Position numbers and translations under genes: made by a program
Assembly (NCBI GenBank): GCA_034440575.1
Contig: JAOTOL010001196.1
Coordinates: forward strand, 1-64,000
DNA from: Imbricaverruca yamaguchii
Taxonomy: Eukaryota; Arthropoda; Thecostraca; Neoverrucidae
Direction of reading: 5' to 3'
Length of the DNA stretch: 64,000 bases
Shown: positions 22,545-41,500 of the stretch, piece by piece
How the letters are laid out: every line of letters starts with the position of its first letter
Position numbering within the stretch: position 1 is the first letter of the stretch
The notes under the pieces: model-generated
Seen by the model: only the letters and a program-made list of their open reading frames with translations
Databases searched by the model: none
What the model was told of the DNA's origin: nothing

Positions 22545-23309
22545 TGTGGCTGGCGGCGTCGCACGCATTCATCCGGGCAGCTCAGGGGAATGTTCGAAGC
22601 TGCCCGGTTGAAATTTCGTCTGTCGGTGTATAACCTTGTAGTGTCTTTGAAACTCGCCGGCCGTGTTGATGCTGTCTGCTCTCTTCATGCATGACGCGCG
22701 TCCATTATACGCTTGGCGCGGCAAGGGCAGAACTCGGCAGATTTCTGGGTGCGGTTTAGTGTCTGGTTGGTGGCTTCGTTGTGTTCGGGTGGATTTTGTG
22801 TTGGTGTGCATGGTTTTGTACAGTTGCCGTTGTTCGTGTTTCGGTATTACTTCGATATTTGTGGTATAGAATCACCGAAACGTTTCACTATACAGAGGCC
22901 AGCGACATTTGGTATTGTCATGCAAGGCTGTGGCTGTGTTACAGGGAAATGAGCTGGGCTTGATGTCAAAATGTCGCAGCGAAATCTATGCTAACCTGTT
23001 GGCTTCAATACACTGCTTTCTGTCAGAACAGAATCTTGGGGTATTTTCTGACAAGCTGGCGAAGAGCATTCGGTGGTTTCCGATGCTGCTGCATTTTGGC
23101 TACAGTGTGGTCACAAACTGGCCATATATGGTCCCTCCCTTCCCACGAAAACCACTCGCCAGCACCACCACTGTGTGCCAAAGATGAAGTGTGATATTAG
23201 AGATAATGGAGACCTCGAAGTGCACGACGAAAGCCAAAGTGTTGTGGTCGTGTACAGCTTCAGCCACGAGGATACAGATGCGTGTATATTTCCTGCGGTT
23301 GTTCATTGA

Positions 23310-24800
23310 GCGGAGATAACTCGAATACACAGTGTGGGGACACAGGTGCACAATACTGGGCTGCCGTAATGGGTCCCACCACTACGTAGTGCGGGGACGC
23401 AGGTACACAGTACAAGGTTACTAGAACGACCACCACTAAGTGTGGGCACGCAGGTGCACAGTACTGGGTTACCATAACGGGCCCACCACTAAGCAGTGCG
23501 GGGACGCAGTTACATAGTACTGGGTTACCATAACGGGCCCACCACTAAGCAGTGCGGGGACGCAGTTACACAGTACTGGGTTACCATAACGGGCCCACCA
23601 CTAAGCAGTGCGGGGACGCAGTTACATAGTACTGGGTTACCATAACGGGCCCACCACTAAGCAGTGCGGGGACGCAGTTACATAGTATGGGGTTACCAGG
23701 GCGACCGCCACTAAGTAGTGCGGGGACGCAGTTACATAGTATGGGGTTACCAGGGCGACCACCACTAAGTAGTGCGGGGACGCAGTTACATAGTATGGGG
23801 TTACCATAACGGGCCCACCACTAAGCAGTGCGTGGACGCAGTTACATAGTATGGGGTTACCAGGGGCGCCCCCCAAAAAAAGTGGGGGTAAAAGGGTTAC
23901 CATAACGGGCCCACCACTAAGCAGTGCGGGGACGCAGGTACATAGTACGGGGTTACCATAACGGGCCCACCACTAAGCAGTGCGGGGACGCAGGTACATA
24001 GTACGGGGGTTACCATAACGGGCCCACCACTAAGCAGTGCGGGGGGGACGCAGTTACATAGTATGGGGTTACCATAACGGGCCCACCACTAAGCAGTGCG
24101 TGGACGCAGTTACACAGTACTGGGTTACCATAACGGGCCCACCACTAAGCAGTGCGGGGACGCGGTTACATAGTACGGGGTTACCATAACGGGCCCACCA
24201 CTAAGCAGTGCGGGGACGCAGGTACATAGTACTGGGTTACCATAACGGGCCCACCACTAAGCAGGGGACGCAGTTACATAGTATGGGGTTACCATAGCGG
24301 GCCCACCACTAGTGCGGGGACGCAGTTACATAGTACGGGGTTACCATAACGGGCCCACCACTAAGCAGTGCGGGGACGCAGTTACATAGTACGGGGTTAC
24401 CATAACGGGCCCACCACTAAGCAGTGCGGGGACGCAGTTACATAGTACGGGGTTACCATAACGGGCCCACCACTAAGTGTGGGCACGCAGGTACACAGTA
24501 CGGGGTTACCATAACGGGCCCACCACTAAGCAGTACGGGGACGCAGTTACATAGTATGGGGTTACCATAACGGGCCCACCACTAAGCAGTGCGGGGACGC
24601 AGTTACATAGTGCGGGGTTACCAGGGCGACCGCCACTAAGTAGTGCGCGTACAGACGCGCGGTGCAGTGCTGCCAGAACGAGGCCACCACTACGCAATGT
24701 GGGAACGCAGTACAGGGTTGCCAAACTGGACTACCTCCAAGTAGTGCGGGGCCACAGATACACAGTACCCGGCTACCAGAACGGGACCACCACTAAGTAA
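23310..24800. repeat. 56-bp array, about 26 units
   Basis: Units of CCCACCACTAAGCAGTGCGG-GGACGCAGTTACATAGTACG-GGGTTACCATAACGGG. Homogeneous centre, more divergent ends. Spacer 24,800-25,670 shows no gene. Confidence 0.93.
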
Positions 24801-25670
24801 AGGACACTTTAAAACTTCGTGGCATCATTATATTCCACTAAGACAGTTTGCAATGCGAGGACTTTCGTGGTGCAATTACAGCTGGTCTGAACAGTATGTT
24901 GAGTAGTTTCGGCGTTTACATGAAAAGGCGTTAACTCATTTTAATGTTGCAATAGTGATGTCTCTGCGGGAGCTTAATCGGTAAACAAAACAAAAATACT
25001 GCCCGCGAGGAGTGGTAGGCCCTGGTCTGTCCTATAAGCACGGAGGTTAAACAGGCCCCCTTGAGACAAATTCACGCCTCTTACAAGTGTTGACGGGTTC
25101 GCAACAAGTCCCGTCTTCATAAGCCTTTTTTGTAACTGTTAGTTCGAAAGTGGTGAAATGCATTTTTCACTAGCTATCGCACATCACACTTGCACAAACT
25201 GAGAAGGTTTCAACTGACCCAGCTTAAAAGATGCACTTTATGTCAAACAAGAAGACGTCGATGTTTGAAATGCATCGTCTGGAACTGCTGCTGCTGCTGG
25301 ACGTTTTTGCCACAAAAGTCGTAGTCGCCGAAGTAAGGAACAGCCATGCCGGAGGTGTCCAGAGGTGCCACGGACCCTGTGGATTCGCGAGCGGTCGATG
25401 TGCCCCACAGCTCAAATAGTCAACCGACCAGTGCTGGTGCGTGCGAGCAAAATTGTCTAATTCTTTCACGAGCAACATAGCAGGCAAAACATAGATTGCT
25501 AATCGAGACGCTCGTTTTTCGGCGGTGTCCGGCACGCGCTAGCGGGCTTCGGACAGCACCGTAAAGCAGGCGGTCGCTACAAAAACCGAGCGGTCGGAGG
25601 TGCGGCGCTGGCTGGGTAGGCGAAGTTCGGCACTGCTGCCCAGTTCGCGCTGGCCGCTGGTCGCACGACA

Positions 25671-31818
<6,148 letters not shown>

Positions 31819-31956
31819 CGCAACACGGCGCAGACTGGGCGGCCGGTTTGGGTTGCTCCTGTTGGTTTTGTGCGGACACGCCCGCTTTGGTATCGCGTGG
31901 TCTCGCGCCGTCGCAATGCAGTGAGCAATACAAGTTTAAGCAGCCGCATCGTCGGT

Positions 31957-31962
31957 AATAAA
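31957..31962 (+). terminator. Poly(A) signal AATAAA of the secreted gene
   Basis: Canonical AATAAA 139 bp after the stop at 31818, same strand, followed by a TG-containing stretch (TTGTTGACGTG). It marks the likely end of the secreted Thr-rich transcript. Confidence 0.55.
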
Positions 31963-31989
31963 AGCCAAGAATGAATTGTTGACGTGCCG

Positions 31990-33580
31990 GCAGGATTTCT
32001 CGGGTCCCGGGTCTCCAGAGTGATTTATCGGGGTCCCGGTGTGACTACGGGTCCAGGTACGTGCTCCCCCAGGTGGGGGCTCGGGACCAGACGCCAGCTT
32101 TCTGGGCTGAACTCGATTTTTGGGGACATCTTCTGATTAGTTTTTAAGCCCGAGTCCAGGACTGATTCTCGGAACCCAGGCACCATATTTGTGTGTCCCA
32201 CCATGATTTGTCAAGTTCCGATGCGTTTTTTTTTCGGGACCGTACGAGATTTTTGAAGTCATCTGGTGCTGTGTTTGGGGTTCCGAAGCGATTTTCCTGG
32301 ATCGGGAATATATTTTTTCGAATCCCTACTTATTTTGGTTGGCACCGGTTCCATTTGTTTTCTGTTCCCGATGCGATTTCTGGGACCAAGTTGTGCTTGC
32401 TGGAGGCACTCGACGGAAAGTTTTGTGAGCCACGATGGAAATTATTAATTACCCGATCCGAATTTTTGAGACTCTCGACGGGAAATTCAAGTCCCGAGTT
32501 TGAAATTTGGAGGCATCGGCGCGAGTTCGCGGGGCGCGTTGTACTTCGCTGGGCACCAGCGTGATTTTGGTGGCCCCAGCGCAATATCCTAGGCCCGGCG
32601 CACGTTTTCTGGAGATCTGCTGTATTTATTTGGAGCCATCTACGCGAATTCTGGTAGCCAGGCGCGAATTTGTGGGGGCCCAGCGCTATTTTTTGGGCGG
32701 ACCTGTCGCGATTCTTGGGAGCCCACCCCTCACAGGTGAGGTACCATTTGTCCCTTTGATACGCCTCTGCAGCTTTGATACCCCCCACCAATGCGATTTG
32801 CAGTGGCTGCGGCGCGACCTTTTAGGTCCCGGTGTACTTGTATAGGTCCCAGACTTGATTCGTTGGGATCCTTGGTGCGAATGTTTAGAGTTACACACAT
32901 TGTTGTGGTACAACGTGTTTTTTGAAGCTTTTGACGCGGTTGTTGGGCTTCAATGTTATTTTCAATGTCCCGATTGTTTTTTTTTCATTGCGCAGGCATC
33001 ACTATTTGCGAGTCCCGACGACACTTTTGGGGCTCCAGTGTGACCTGCCTAGCCCCTAAGCGTGAATTTCGGAGGTCGGGCGCGACGTTTTGGTGATCCC
33101 AGACTCAGCGTAATTTGAGGGCCCGGCCTGACCTTTTGGATCCCCGTCGTTATTTTTAAGGATACCAGAAGAAATTTTTGAGCCACAGCGTAATTTTTAG
33201 GCACCAGGCTCTAACTTTTGAGGCCCCCAGCATGATTTCAGGCCCCGATCCCATCTTTGAGTCCCCAGCGTAACTTTCATGGGACCCGACGCGACTTTTG
33301 GGTGCCCCAGCAGTGTTTTCAAGAGCCCTTGTTCCATTTTTTAAGTGTTCCGGATCGTTTTTATCGACTCCAGAACGATTTTTGAGCTCAGAATGTGATT
33401 CCCGGTGCCTCTGTGTGATTTTTAGGCCCCTCAAAGGCATTTGCAGGGACCCTGCGCTACTTTTTTAATCCCCAATGTGATTTTATGGGCCTTGGTGCGA
33501 TTTTTATTGTGTCCCAACGCGATTTTTAGGTAGCTTGGCGCAATTTTTCGATCCCTGGCGCGGTTCATGGGGTCCCATAG
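31990..33580. repeat. Strongly decayed ~30-bp satellite
   Basis: Rows of 'GGTCCCAGCGCGATTTTTGGG'-like segments, each with a CC-rich part, a (G/C)CG or GTG(A/C)GA part and a T run of four to eight. Units vary from about 27 to 35 bp and no two neighbours are identical. No gene in this stretch. Confidence 0.65.
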
Positions 33581-35439
33581 CCTCTCTCTCTCTCTCTCAG
33601 GGGAAACTCTCCCCAATTCGGTACGCCACTGAATGTGGGTAATAACGGTATACTTCGGGATGCAAATTAGAGATGTGATAACTGGGTTACCTCAACGATC
33701 TACGAAGACAAAACAACACGATGCCACATGAAGAGCGGCTGGTGTATTCACAAATCGTATGACATACTTCACAAACAATGGGTAATATCGATGGTCTCAT
33801 GAATGTCCAACCGACATGGGCGTAGGAGCATGGGTAAGAGGGAGCCAAATGAGCAACGTTTAGACAACTTTGGACGATTTATCATAGACCTTATGGGTGC
33901 AGCACGACAAGAATTGACTTGAGAGTCGCCATTCCACTGCCTCCAACTTTGAAACAGCTCCTGCGTCCACACCAGCAGCACAGGGGCGGATCCAGAAATT
34001 GTCATGGTAAGCACATGTTCGGAAAGATTCCATTGCGAAAGTACCTGAAGAGGTTTGCCTTTTGATGGACGCCTTTTCCTTGCCTTTTGATGGACGCCTT
34101 CCTCTGGATGAAAAACAAAGTTTGAAAGTGGGGGAGCGCTCGAGCCTTACCAGAGGGGCATCTTCATCCGGTTAGAGGGACGCCACATTCCCATGGGGGG
34201 ATTATTCCTCAGTGTTCCACCTGGTATTCGCCCCTGCAGCTGCATATGAGCGTCAAGCTCTTGCTCCATTCACACACGCTACTCATGCACCACGTGAAGG
34301 CACCAAAACTGCACGCATGCATTCTCTACCAATATCTCCATGTCCGCCGTTAAATGTACAGGGTTGTCTCGAAGTTCGCCCTCAAACGTCTCGAAGACCA
34401 ACCCGCTCTGCACTTTCACCTAGCGTAACCTGGCGGATGTAGTGTAGATATGAGTTTCAACTCTGACACTAGATGGCAGCAGCACATGAAAGGTTGCTGA
34501 CCCTTGGGGAGATGAATCCTGAACGGTATGCTGTCCAAGATGACCAATGCGGACACAGGCGGGCTAAAAACGGCTCAGTTGTCTGACTGAAGCCTCGAGT
34601 GCGGGGAGATCGGCAGCCATTTCACAGGACGCGGTGGCCGACTCCGTGGATATCCAGAGTCGCTTTAGAGGGCTCCCAAACACGGGGATCGGACGGACGG
34701 AGGCGGCTCATTTGCATTGCCGGCTGCATCTCTGCAGGCGGCGCCTCCGGGTGTGCTGGCCTGTCTAGTGCAACTGGCGATGGCGCGACCTGCAGTGTAG
34801 TTCGACCGCGCGAGACGACGACAAAGGACTCGGCAGCGTGAGCTGCCACACTCAACCTACCGTGAGTTCGCACCAGATTATCTGTGACCACGACTGACAT
34901 TACCCTGAGTAGTTCAGGCTAACGTCAGTTGTGATGGAAAACAGATTAGATCCAAGCTGCATCTGATCTGTTTCTCAGCTCTTATGACCTTGCAAAAAAC
35001 CCTCCATGGCTTGATTTCCCTTTTCTCTGTGGATGCCCGGGCACTCGAATCGGGTAGTCTGGAAGAAGGTGGAATCCTCTCGGGAAAGGCGAAGTATCAC
35101 CAGTGTTCACTAATTACGCCGCGCATGAACTGTGGAAGGAGGTAGTTAGCCCATCGGCTAACGGTGACACTAGGAACCCCCCGCCCACTTTTTGGCGGCA
35201 TCGCTCTTACTGGACAGGCATTTCATTCTAAAAAGACGGTTTCGAGTGCAGCTGCCTCCAGAATTTCCAGCCGAAGGTGCCCCTCTCAGCGTAAAATGTG
35301 TTCGCTCAGTAGCACTCCAGTGACCCTCCCCTCGGCCACTAAAATTGCTTCGGCCAGTGCTTGGTGGCGGTCTTCTAGGGAATTGGCGCCCTTCCTGGAA
35401 AAAAATGCGCTTCCCTCAGTGTTACGGCACAATTTTTAT
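33580..35439. other. Spacer without supported gene
   Basis: Contains AGGGGCGGATCCAG at 33984 and some GC-rich open stretches (for example minus strand 34622-34900), but no splice-consistent coding chain or known domain. Confidence 0.5.
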
Positions 35440-35566
35440 ATTGCGCCGTACCCCTAAGGGGATACGGCGCAATGTAGTTGACAGTGCGGCCACAGGAGTC
35501 ACCGTAGGAGTACTCCCCTACGGCTTTTAGTTTACGGTCGCACCCCGAAGAGGAATCCGCCGTAAA
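35440..35566. other. Three adjacent hairpins
   Basis: 35440-35473: ATTGCGCCGTA..TACGGCGCAAT with CCCCT/AGGGG inner arms. 35502-35523: CCGTAGG..CCTACGG. 35531-35566: TTTACGG..CCGTAAA. All three stems use CCGTA or its complement. Possibly a foldback element. Confidence 0.6.
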
Positions 35567-35913
35567 TTAAAGCCTGTGTCGAAGCAGTGGTCGTCGGATC
35601 GGGTGGCTCGTTCGACTCTCCAGTGTCACGAACTGCAGGAGGCCCACCTGAGCTTCCTCACCGGGGCGTCAGTGCTGGACGTGCCGCCTGACATAGCGGG
35701 CCGTCCATCAGACGTGTCTGGCCCAGTGCACAGAGGACCACTCCGGAGGACACGAGACAGGGGACACGTGTTTGGGGCGTGCCGCCGGACTAAAGGACAT
35801 ATACAGGGAGAGCTTGCCGATGGACCCGACGCCGCCGGCGTCGGTCGGTCAGGGTTGGTGCCGTGGCGCGGCGAACACTAGACGTTCATCTCCTAGGTAT
35901 GAGCCGGCCGAGA

Positions 35914-35996
35914 AGAGGTCCGCCGGGGGTCAGACTCGAACCTGGACGGGCCGCACCCTGAGCGGACGCATTAACCGACTACGCAACCGAGAGTTC
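35914..35996 (-). mobile_element. tRNA-like SINE head, minus strand
   Basis: On the minus strand, TGCGTAGTCGGTTAATGCG (box A region) and CCAGGTTCGAGTCTGACC (box B) are spaced as in a tRNA. No closing acceptor stem and no flanking tail that I can define. Probably a 3'-truncated SINE. Confidence 0.45.
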
Positions 35997-36277
35997 AAAT
36001 GCGGGACTTAGCTTCGTTCAGGCACCCTCGTATGTTTAAAGGGAGTGACCACATATTTTCTTTAGTTGCTGGAGACGGGAATGTAAGGGGATGGATAATT
36101 GTCCTACAGTCGCACAATTTTCTGAACGGTCACAATTTTCAAGACAGCTTACGCTCAGTCTAGATAAGCTCTCTCCTCAGTCCGCAGTTAACCTCTCAAA
36201 TCTGCTATAAAACCCGCTTCGAGTTAGGGCGGTAGCTACCAAAGTCATGGCTCTAATGCTGTTGATTCATTGGCATT

Positions 36278-36306
36278 TATATATGTATATATGTATATAT
36301 GTATAC

Positions 36307-36372
<66 letters not shown>
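36278..36372. repeat. (TA)n microsatellite
   Basis: TATATATGTATA then pure TA. The spacer 36,010-38,286 shows only this and a palindrome at 37596. Confidence 0.95.
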
Positions 36373-36373
<1 letters not shown>

Positions 36374-37595
36374 CATATACATACATCATCCAACGGTTGC
36401 TTATTGAAATATATAATAAATATATTGACATCATTAGAACCCAGCAAGATTTAGGTCTAGACTAACCACACCGTAAAACGAGATTGCAGGGATCCCTCCT
36501 CTCCCCTCCCCCCGAATGGACAACGACGGATTAAAATTATCAAAACCTATGAAGAACAAAGCACGGCATGAGAAACCAGTTAGAAGTAGCCTTAGAATTA
36601 AGAACTAAGCATGACATAAGCATGGGAAACATTCATCTGGACCGACGTTTTGGAAGAGTTGTTCGAGGTGCCCGCGCTCAATGTACTGGGACTTCAATGT
36701 GTATTCAATGCTTATTTGTTGCGTTATACTGAGGGTCCTGAGAAATTTGAGTGCGATTGCGTGAAGATAATGTTTTTCATGCGCCTCTCTGAGCGGGCTA
36801 ATCTCTCAGAACTAAAGCAAACAAAGTTGTGTGGGCATTCAGAATTGGCAACGTGGGGTCCTGTGTTAAACCCAAAGTGGAAATCAAGCATTGCAAGAAA
36901 AGGGCTTTGAGGAAGTCCTAGTCGAAGAACAAAAAACTGAGGAATGAAACGCACACATCTGGAGTATGTATGCTGAACGATTTGTCTACGAAATGCAGCA
37001 TGAGATATAAACGAAATCTTCGTTTTCCTATTGTACCTCAAGTCCTTCCTAATAATGCAATTTCAACAGAATGGAGTAGCTGTGATGTTTTCGTACATCG
37101 CCTGCTTCAGGCTCACCGAAGGAGTCACTTTGAATGCGCTAACGGGGTGGGGGCTATTCCCTCCCTCAACTATTAATCCCTCAATCGTTGATCGGCTTCA
37201 CCAATCAGGTCGAAGCTCATCCATTGAGCCTATGAAGGCACCCTTTCAGATTCTCCAGTGCACCCATGCCGCTCGCTAAACGAGTTTTTTCAACTGATGG
37301 CACCTCTGTTCGGATTTTAAAAAATAATGAAGAGCATCAATCCCCCTCACAAATATTTTCACAAAGAAACACCCATGGCCAACCGCACAGTACAAAGCAA
37401 ACGTGGGGTTTTCGTGAACAGATAACGTCCTCTCCCATGCAGTAGCGCGGGAGAGGGGTTTTCCATCCCCTCCTGCCTCCTGCCCCGACCGCCCGGTATA
37501 ACAATGTCTTCCATCTGATTGAGATTATAATCAGAGCCTATCCTGAGCATTCGATGAGAAATGGTCACTAACCTGCCGGTGACCTTTTCTCCAAA

Positions 37596-37628
37596 GCGGA
37601 ATTAATCTCCTACAAAGATTAATTCCGC
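37596..37628. other. Perfect 13-bp inverted repeat
   Basis: GCGGAATTAATCT, seven-base loop CCTACAA, AGATTAATTCCGC. Located 660 bp upstream of the POMGNT1-like start codon. Confidence 0.8.
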
Positions 37629-38286
37629 TCTAGTCAGAATCTAGCGATCATTTAAAAGGTACAAACATTGATAATTGGAAAGTGTTCTTGCAATGTACCG
37701 CTTAGTTATGTCACTCCAATATGATCCCTGCCCACCTACCCGCAGATAGTTCATTCCCACCTTAGCATTTGGTTTCTTGGCGTGTACTGAATCAAATAAT
37801 ATCTTGCACCAACTAGTTTGCGAAGATTTTCGTAAGTGACTCTATGACTTTTGATGATTTTCCGATATTCCCCAGCAAGCCATATCGGGCCGCATTTTAC
37901 GCACACAATGCATATTTTACTTTTAATGTTAGCTCCACCAAGAAGATACGAATGCCCCTTACCCACACAAGACGTGGAGGGAGGAGGAGCCCCCAAACGT
38001 TCCGTATGTTCATCGTCCCCGTCTTCATTGACTGGTAGTGAGAGCCGGCCACGATCAGTTAAACAGTGTGCTCACGGCACTATTGATTGCAGGCTTTGTT
38101 GACAGTTCGCTAAGTCTTCGTTAAGCATGTCCGCCAAGTTTTTTTTCGGAATCCATCGACAGCATGAAGTGGTGACACAGTCCATATGTGTTGCCGTGCA
38201 CGGCTGGTTCGCTCTCAGGTCGCAGCCGCCCCAGTGCGTCAATCCTCTGCAAGGCAAGCGTTGCCGCTGCGCTCATTCCTAGCGTG

Positions 38287-38362
38287 ATGGCGTGGCAACG
38301 AATCCAGCTCCTGGTCTTCACATCAATCATCGCAGCTACCGCGACTGAAGCACTGATCACAA
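38287..38362 (+). CDS. POMGNT1: POMGNT1-like exon 1: signal peptide or anchor
   Basis: ATG at 38287 (GTGATGG context) opens MAWQRIQLLVFTSIIAATAT and EALIT, then donor A|GTGAGTA. A seven-residue start with one Arg leads into a hydrophobic stretch (IQLLVFTSIIAATA). This can be a cleaved signal peptide or a very short signal anchor. Ends in phase 1; the next exon supplies GC, making AGC. A (TA)n tract lies about 100 bp into the intron. Confidence 0.75.
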
Positions 38363-38458
38363 GTGAGTAGTTTGTGACTGGCCACGATACAAGTAGGTGA
38401 CGGCTGGTCTAATTTGGCGGTGCTTACATTTCACAGAAGCACACATAAATTATGTAAC

Positions 38459-38539
<81 letters not shown>

Positions 38540-41500
38540 ATATGTATATGCATATATACACATATTGTTACCGAGCTTCGTGTGCTGCTACTGTCTTCAT
38601 TCATAAACTAGCCTTGCCCTTTACAATCTTGAAACACGAAACTTCATCACAATACGCTGTGTGAAACACTAGTCTTGTGAATGTGAAGGTCCGGTTCAGT
38701 GTCGACGATCCCACACCCCCGGGACGCGTCACCCCTCGTCACGTCTATGACTGTACTGAGCCGAAACACTGTACTGAGCTGGAATACTGTACTGAGCTGG
38801 AACACTGTACTGAGCCGAAACACTGTACTGAGCCGACACACTTTACTGAGCCGAAACACTGTACTGAGTTCTACCACTATACTCACAGCACTGTACTGAG
38901 CTGAAACACTGTACTGAGCCGAAACACTGTACTGAGCCGAAACACTGTACTGAGCCGACACACTTTACTGAGCCGAAACACTGTACTGAGCTGTAACACT
39001 GTACTCAGCCGAAACACTGTACTGAGCTGGAACAGTGTACTGAGCCGAAACACTGTACTGAGCCGAAACACTGTACTGAGCCGAAACACTGTACTGAGCC
39101 GAAACACTGTACTGAGCCGGAACACTGTACTGAGCTGGAACACTGTACTGAGCTGTAACACTGTACTCAGCCGAAACACTGTACTCAGCCGAAACACTGT
39201 ACTGAGCTGAAACAGTGTACTGAGCCGAAACACTGTACTGAGCCGAAACACTGTACTGAGCCGAAACACTGTACTGAGCCGACACACTTTACTGAGCCGA
39301 AACACTGTACTGAGCTGTAACACTGTACTCAGCCGAAACACTGTACTGAGCTGGAACACTGTACTGAGCCGAAACACTGTACTGAGCTGGAACACTGTAC
39401 TGAGCCGAAACACTGTACTGAGCCGGAACACTGCACTGAGCTGGAACACTGTACTGAGCCGGAACTGTCGCCTGCACGGGCTCCCAAGAGAAGGTAGTCG
39501 AGATACGAAACGATCTATTGACACCGTTATCATATCACATTTCGTTCCGCTCCCCCCCCCCCTCCCTCTTGTTCAGTGCTCCTAGCGATATGTTACATCG
39601 ACACACTTCTCCGTCAGTTTCTGTAAACTCGTCAGTCCAGATTGACATCAGCGTACTAGTCTGACTGCACGTTGTTCTTCTTGTCAGGCAATGGCCAGCC
39701 GGCAGGCGGAGTGGACTACAAGGGACCGTCGTCCTTCCGGATCGAAGTGGCTGCGGCGCGCAACTACTCCTACGTGAAGCTCGACGGCAGATACGTGGGT
39801 CACGAATTGCCCCCCGACAACTGAGGATATGTGCGCGTGTCCCTGAACGTGCACCTATGCTGGTTCACACCGGTAGCTCGGATTTCAGGTGTGCCCAGTG
39901 GTGTCCTCAAGTAGATGCTGGGTGGTTTTTGGACGCGAGCAAATTATTCGCCGACGAAGTCCACCGCCTATATATGTCAAATTTATCGAGCAAAGTTGAA
40001 CGGATCCCATGACGATAATGTCAGGTGCAAATATCTCTGGTAGGTTTCATGAGTGAAATACGGCGAACTTACATGGTCATTATTTGCGAAGAAAACATGC
40101 ACCCCACGAAACACTTCATGTTGTTGCAACCATCGCTATGGTCAGTTCATCCCAGTTAAAGCTCGGTTTGCCTTCTTCACTTTTTGTGCTGGTAGCTGAC
40201 TGACGGACATGGTCATGAGCCCGAATCGTGGATAAAACAACTTACTCCAATCGTGAATTAGCCCAGGGCATTCCACTTCACGTGATCCATCACTAGAGCA
40301 CTGCCTTCCAAGATCCTTATTACAACAGGGAGACCTGGTCCCGACCTGAAAGCAACACCCCCCTCGGGACGAGAGGCGATTGCACGGGCGTCGGTGCCAT
40401 TCGTCTCCGTCTGTTTGCTGAAAATGCTCTATCGTAAGAAGTTAAATAAAATTGCAATAAATTTAACGGCATCTTCAGCGGGAGAAACCCAGCTGTTAGT
40501 CTTCGAGATCATAGGGGGCGGAATCTCCCCAGCAGAACCTGGAGATGTTCTGCTGGAGATGTTCAGCAGAACCTGGAGCAGTCTGGAGCGCGTGGTCATG
40601 GATAGTCGCTGTGCGGTTGATCATCACTGGAGCTAGGTGCTTAGAGTTTCCTCCGCGTTTCTTTTAGCAGGAAGTGAGGTTCATAAACTAGTTCGGTTTT
40701 CAAATTGTAGTCTACATTTCCAATGACAAAACCGGTAGCCAGATAGGAGGGCAGGTGGTGATTGGGACCCCGCTTCAATGCTACCGGGGCCGACAAATTA
40801 TGTTTCCAGCGTGCGTATCCTCGCAGTAGGGATAAGATGGTGGTGTAAAATTATTCATTTATATTAATTAATTAATATTAATTATTGCAAGTAAAATAAG
40901 ACAAAAGCTTTTTTGCCCACATTGGCAATAAATACTGCATTTTGCAGAAGAAAAAAAAAATCGTTGGATTGGGGTCTCAGACTTTTCGATCTTGGATCAT
41001 TATCAGCAGTAGCAATATTTCATACACATCAGTTCATGACAAAAGTCATACACCGAAATCACGCTGTGAATTAGAACGACATTTTCGCATATTTCGCCGC
41101 TCCAACAATACGCCAGTTTCACATCTCGCATTCACTAATTAACAACATAGACGGCACGCACATGTACCAATATCACAAGCATCTCACCCTATATGACAAC
41201 CAGTCGTGTGCAGGCAGCATCGGAGCTCCACCTACCTTCGTGCGTCCAGCACCTCCAACGTAGATCCGCTAACTGCGACAAAATCGCCACTGGCTTCCCA
41301 ACAAAAGCGTTTCAAACTGCACGAAGCCGATCGTGCAACTGTGCCCTCGTGACATCCCACCACAGACCCCGCCGCGCGCAGATCCACTACGACGAGCACA
41401 ACGACTTCAGCCGGCGGGGGCTTCAGCTGCTCGTGCTGCACCCGGTCACCGGCGCCACCATGCTGCGCCGCTTCAACCCGGGCCACTACAAGGCCGGCCT

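Noticed and set aside
23310..24800. CRISPR-like regular repeats
   Set aside because: Units are contiguous with no unique spacers, and the context is eukaryotic.
34622..34900. Minus-strand 92-codon GC-rich ORF
   Set aside because: Plausible codon use but no recognisable domain, neighbours or splice sites.
35576..36011. Two overlapping GC-rich frames (HLSFLTGASVLDVPPDIAG and LKDIYRESLPMDPTPPASVG)
   Set aside because: Could be a decayed exon pair, but the frames do not join with clear splice sites and I recognise no family.
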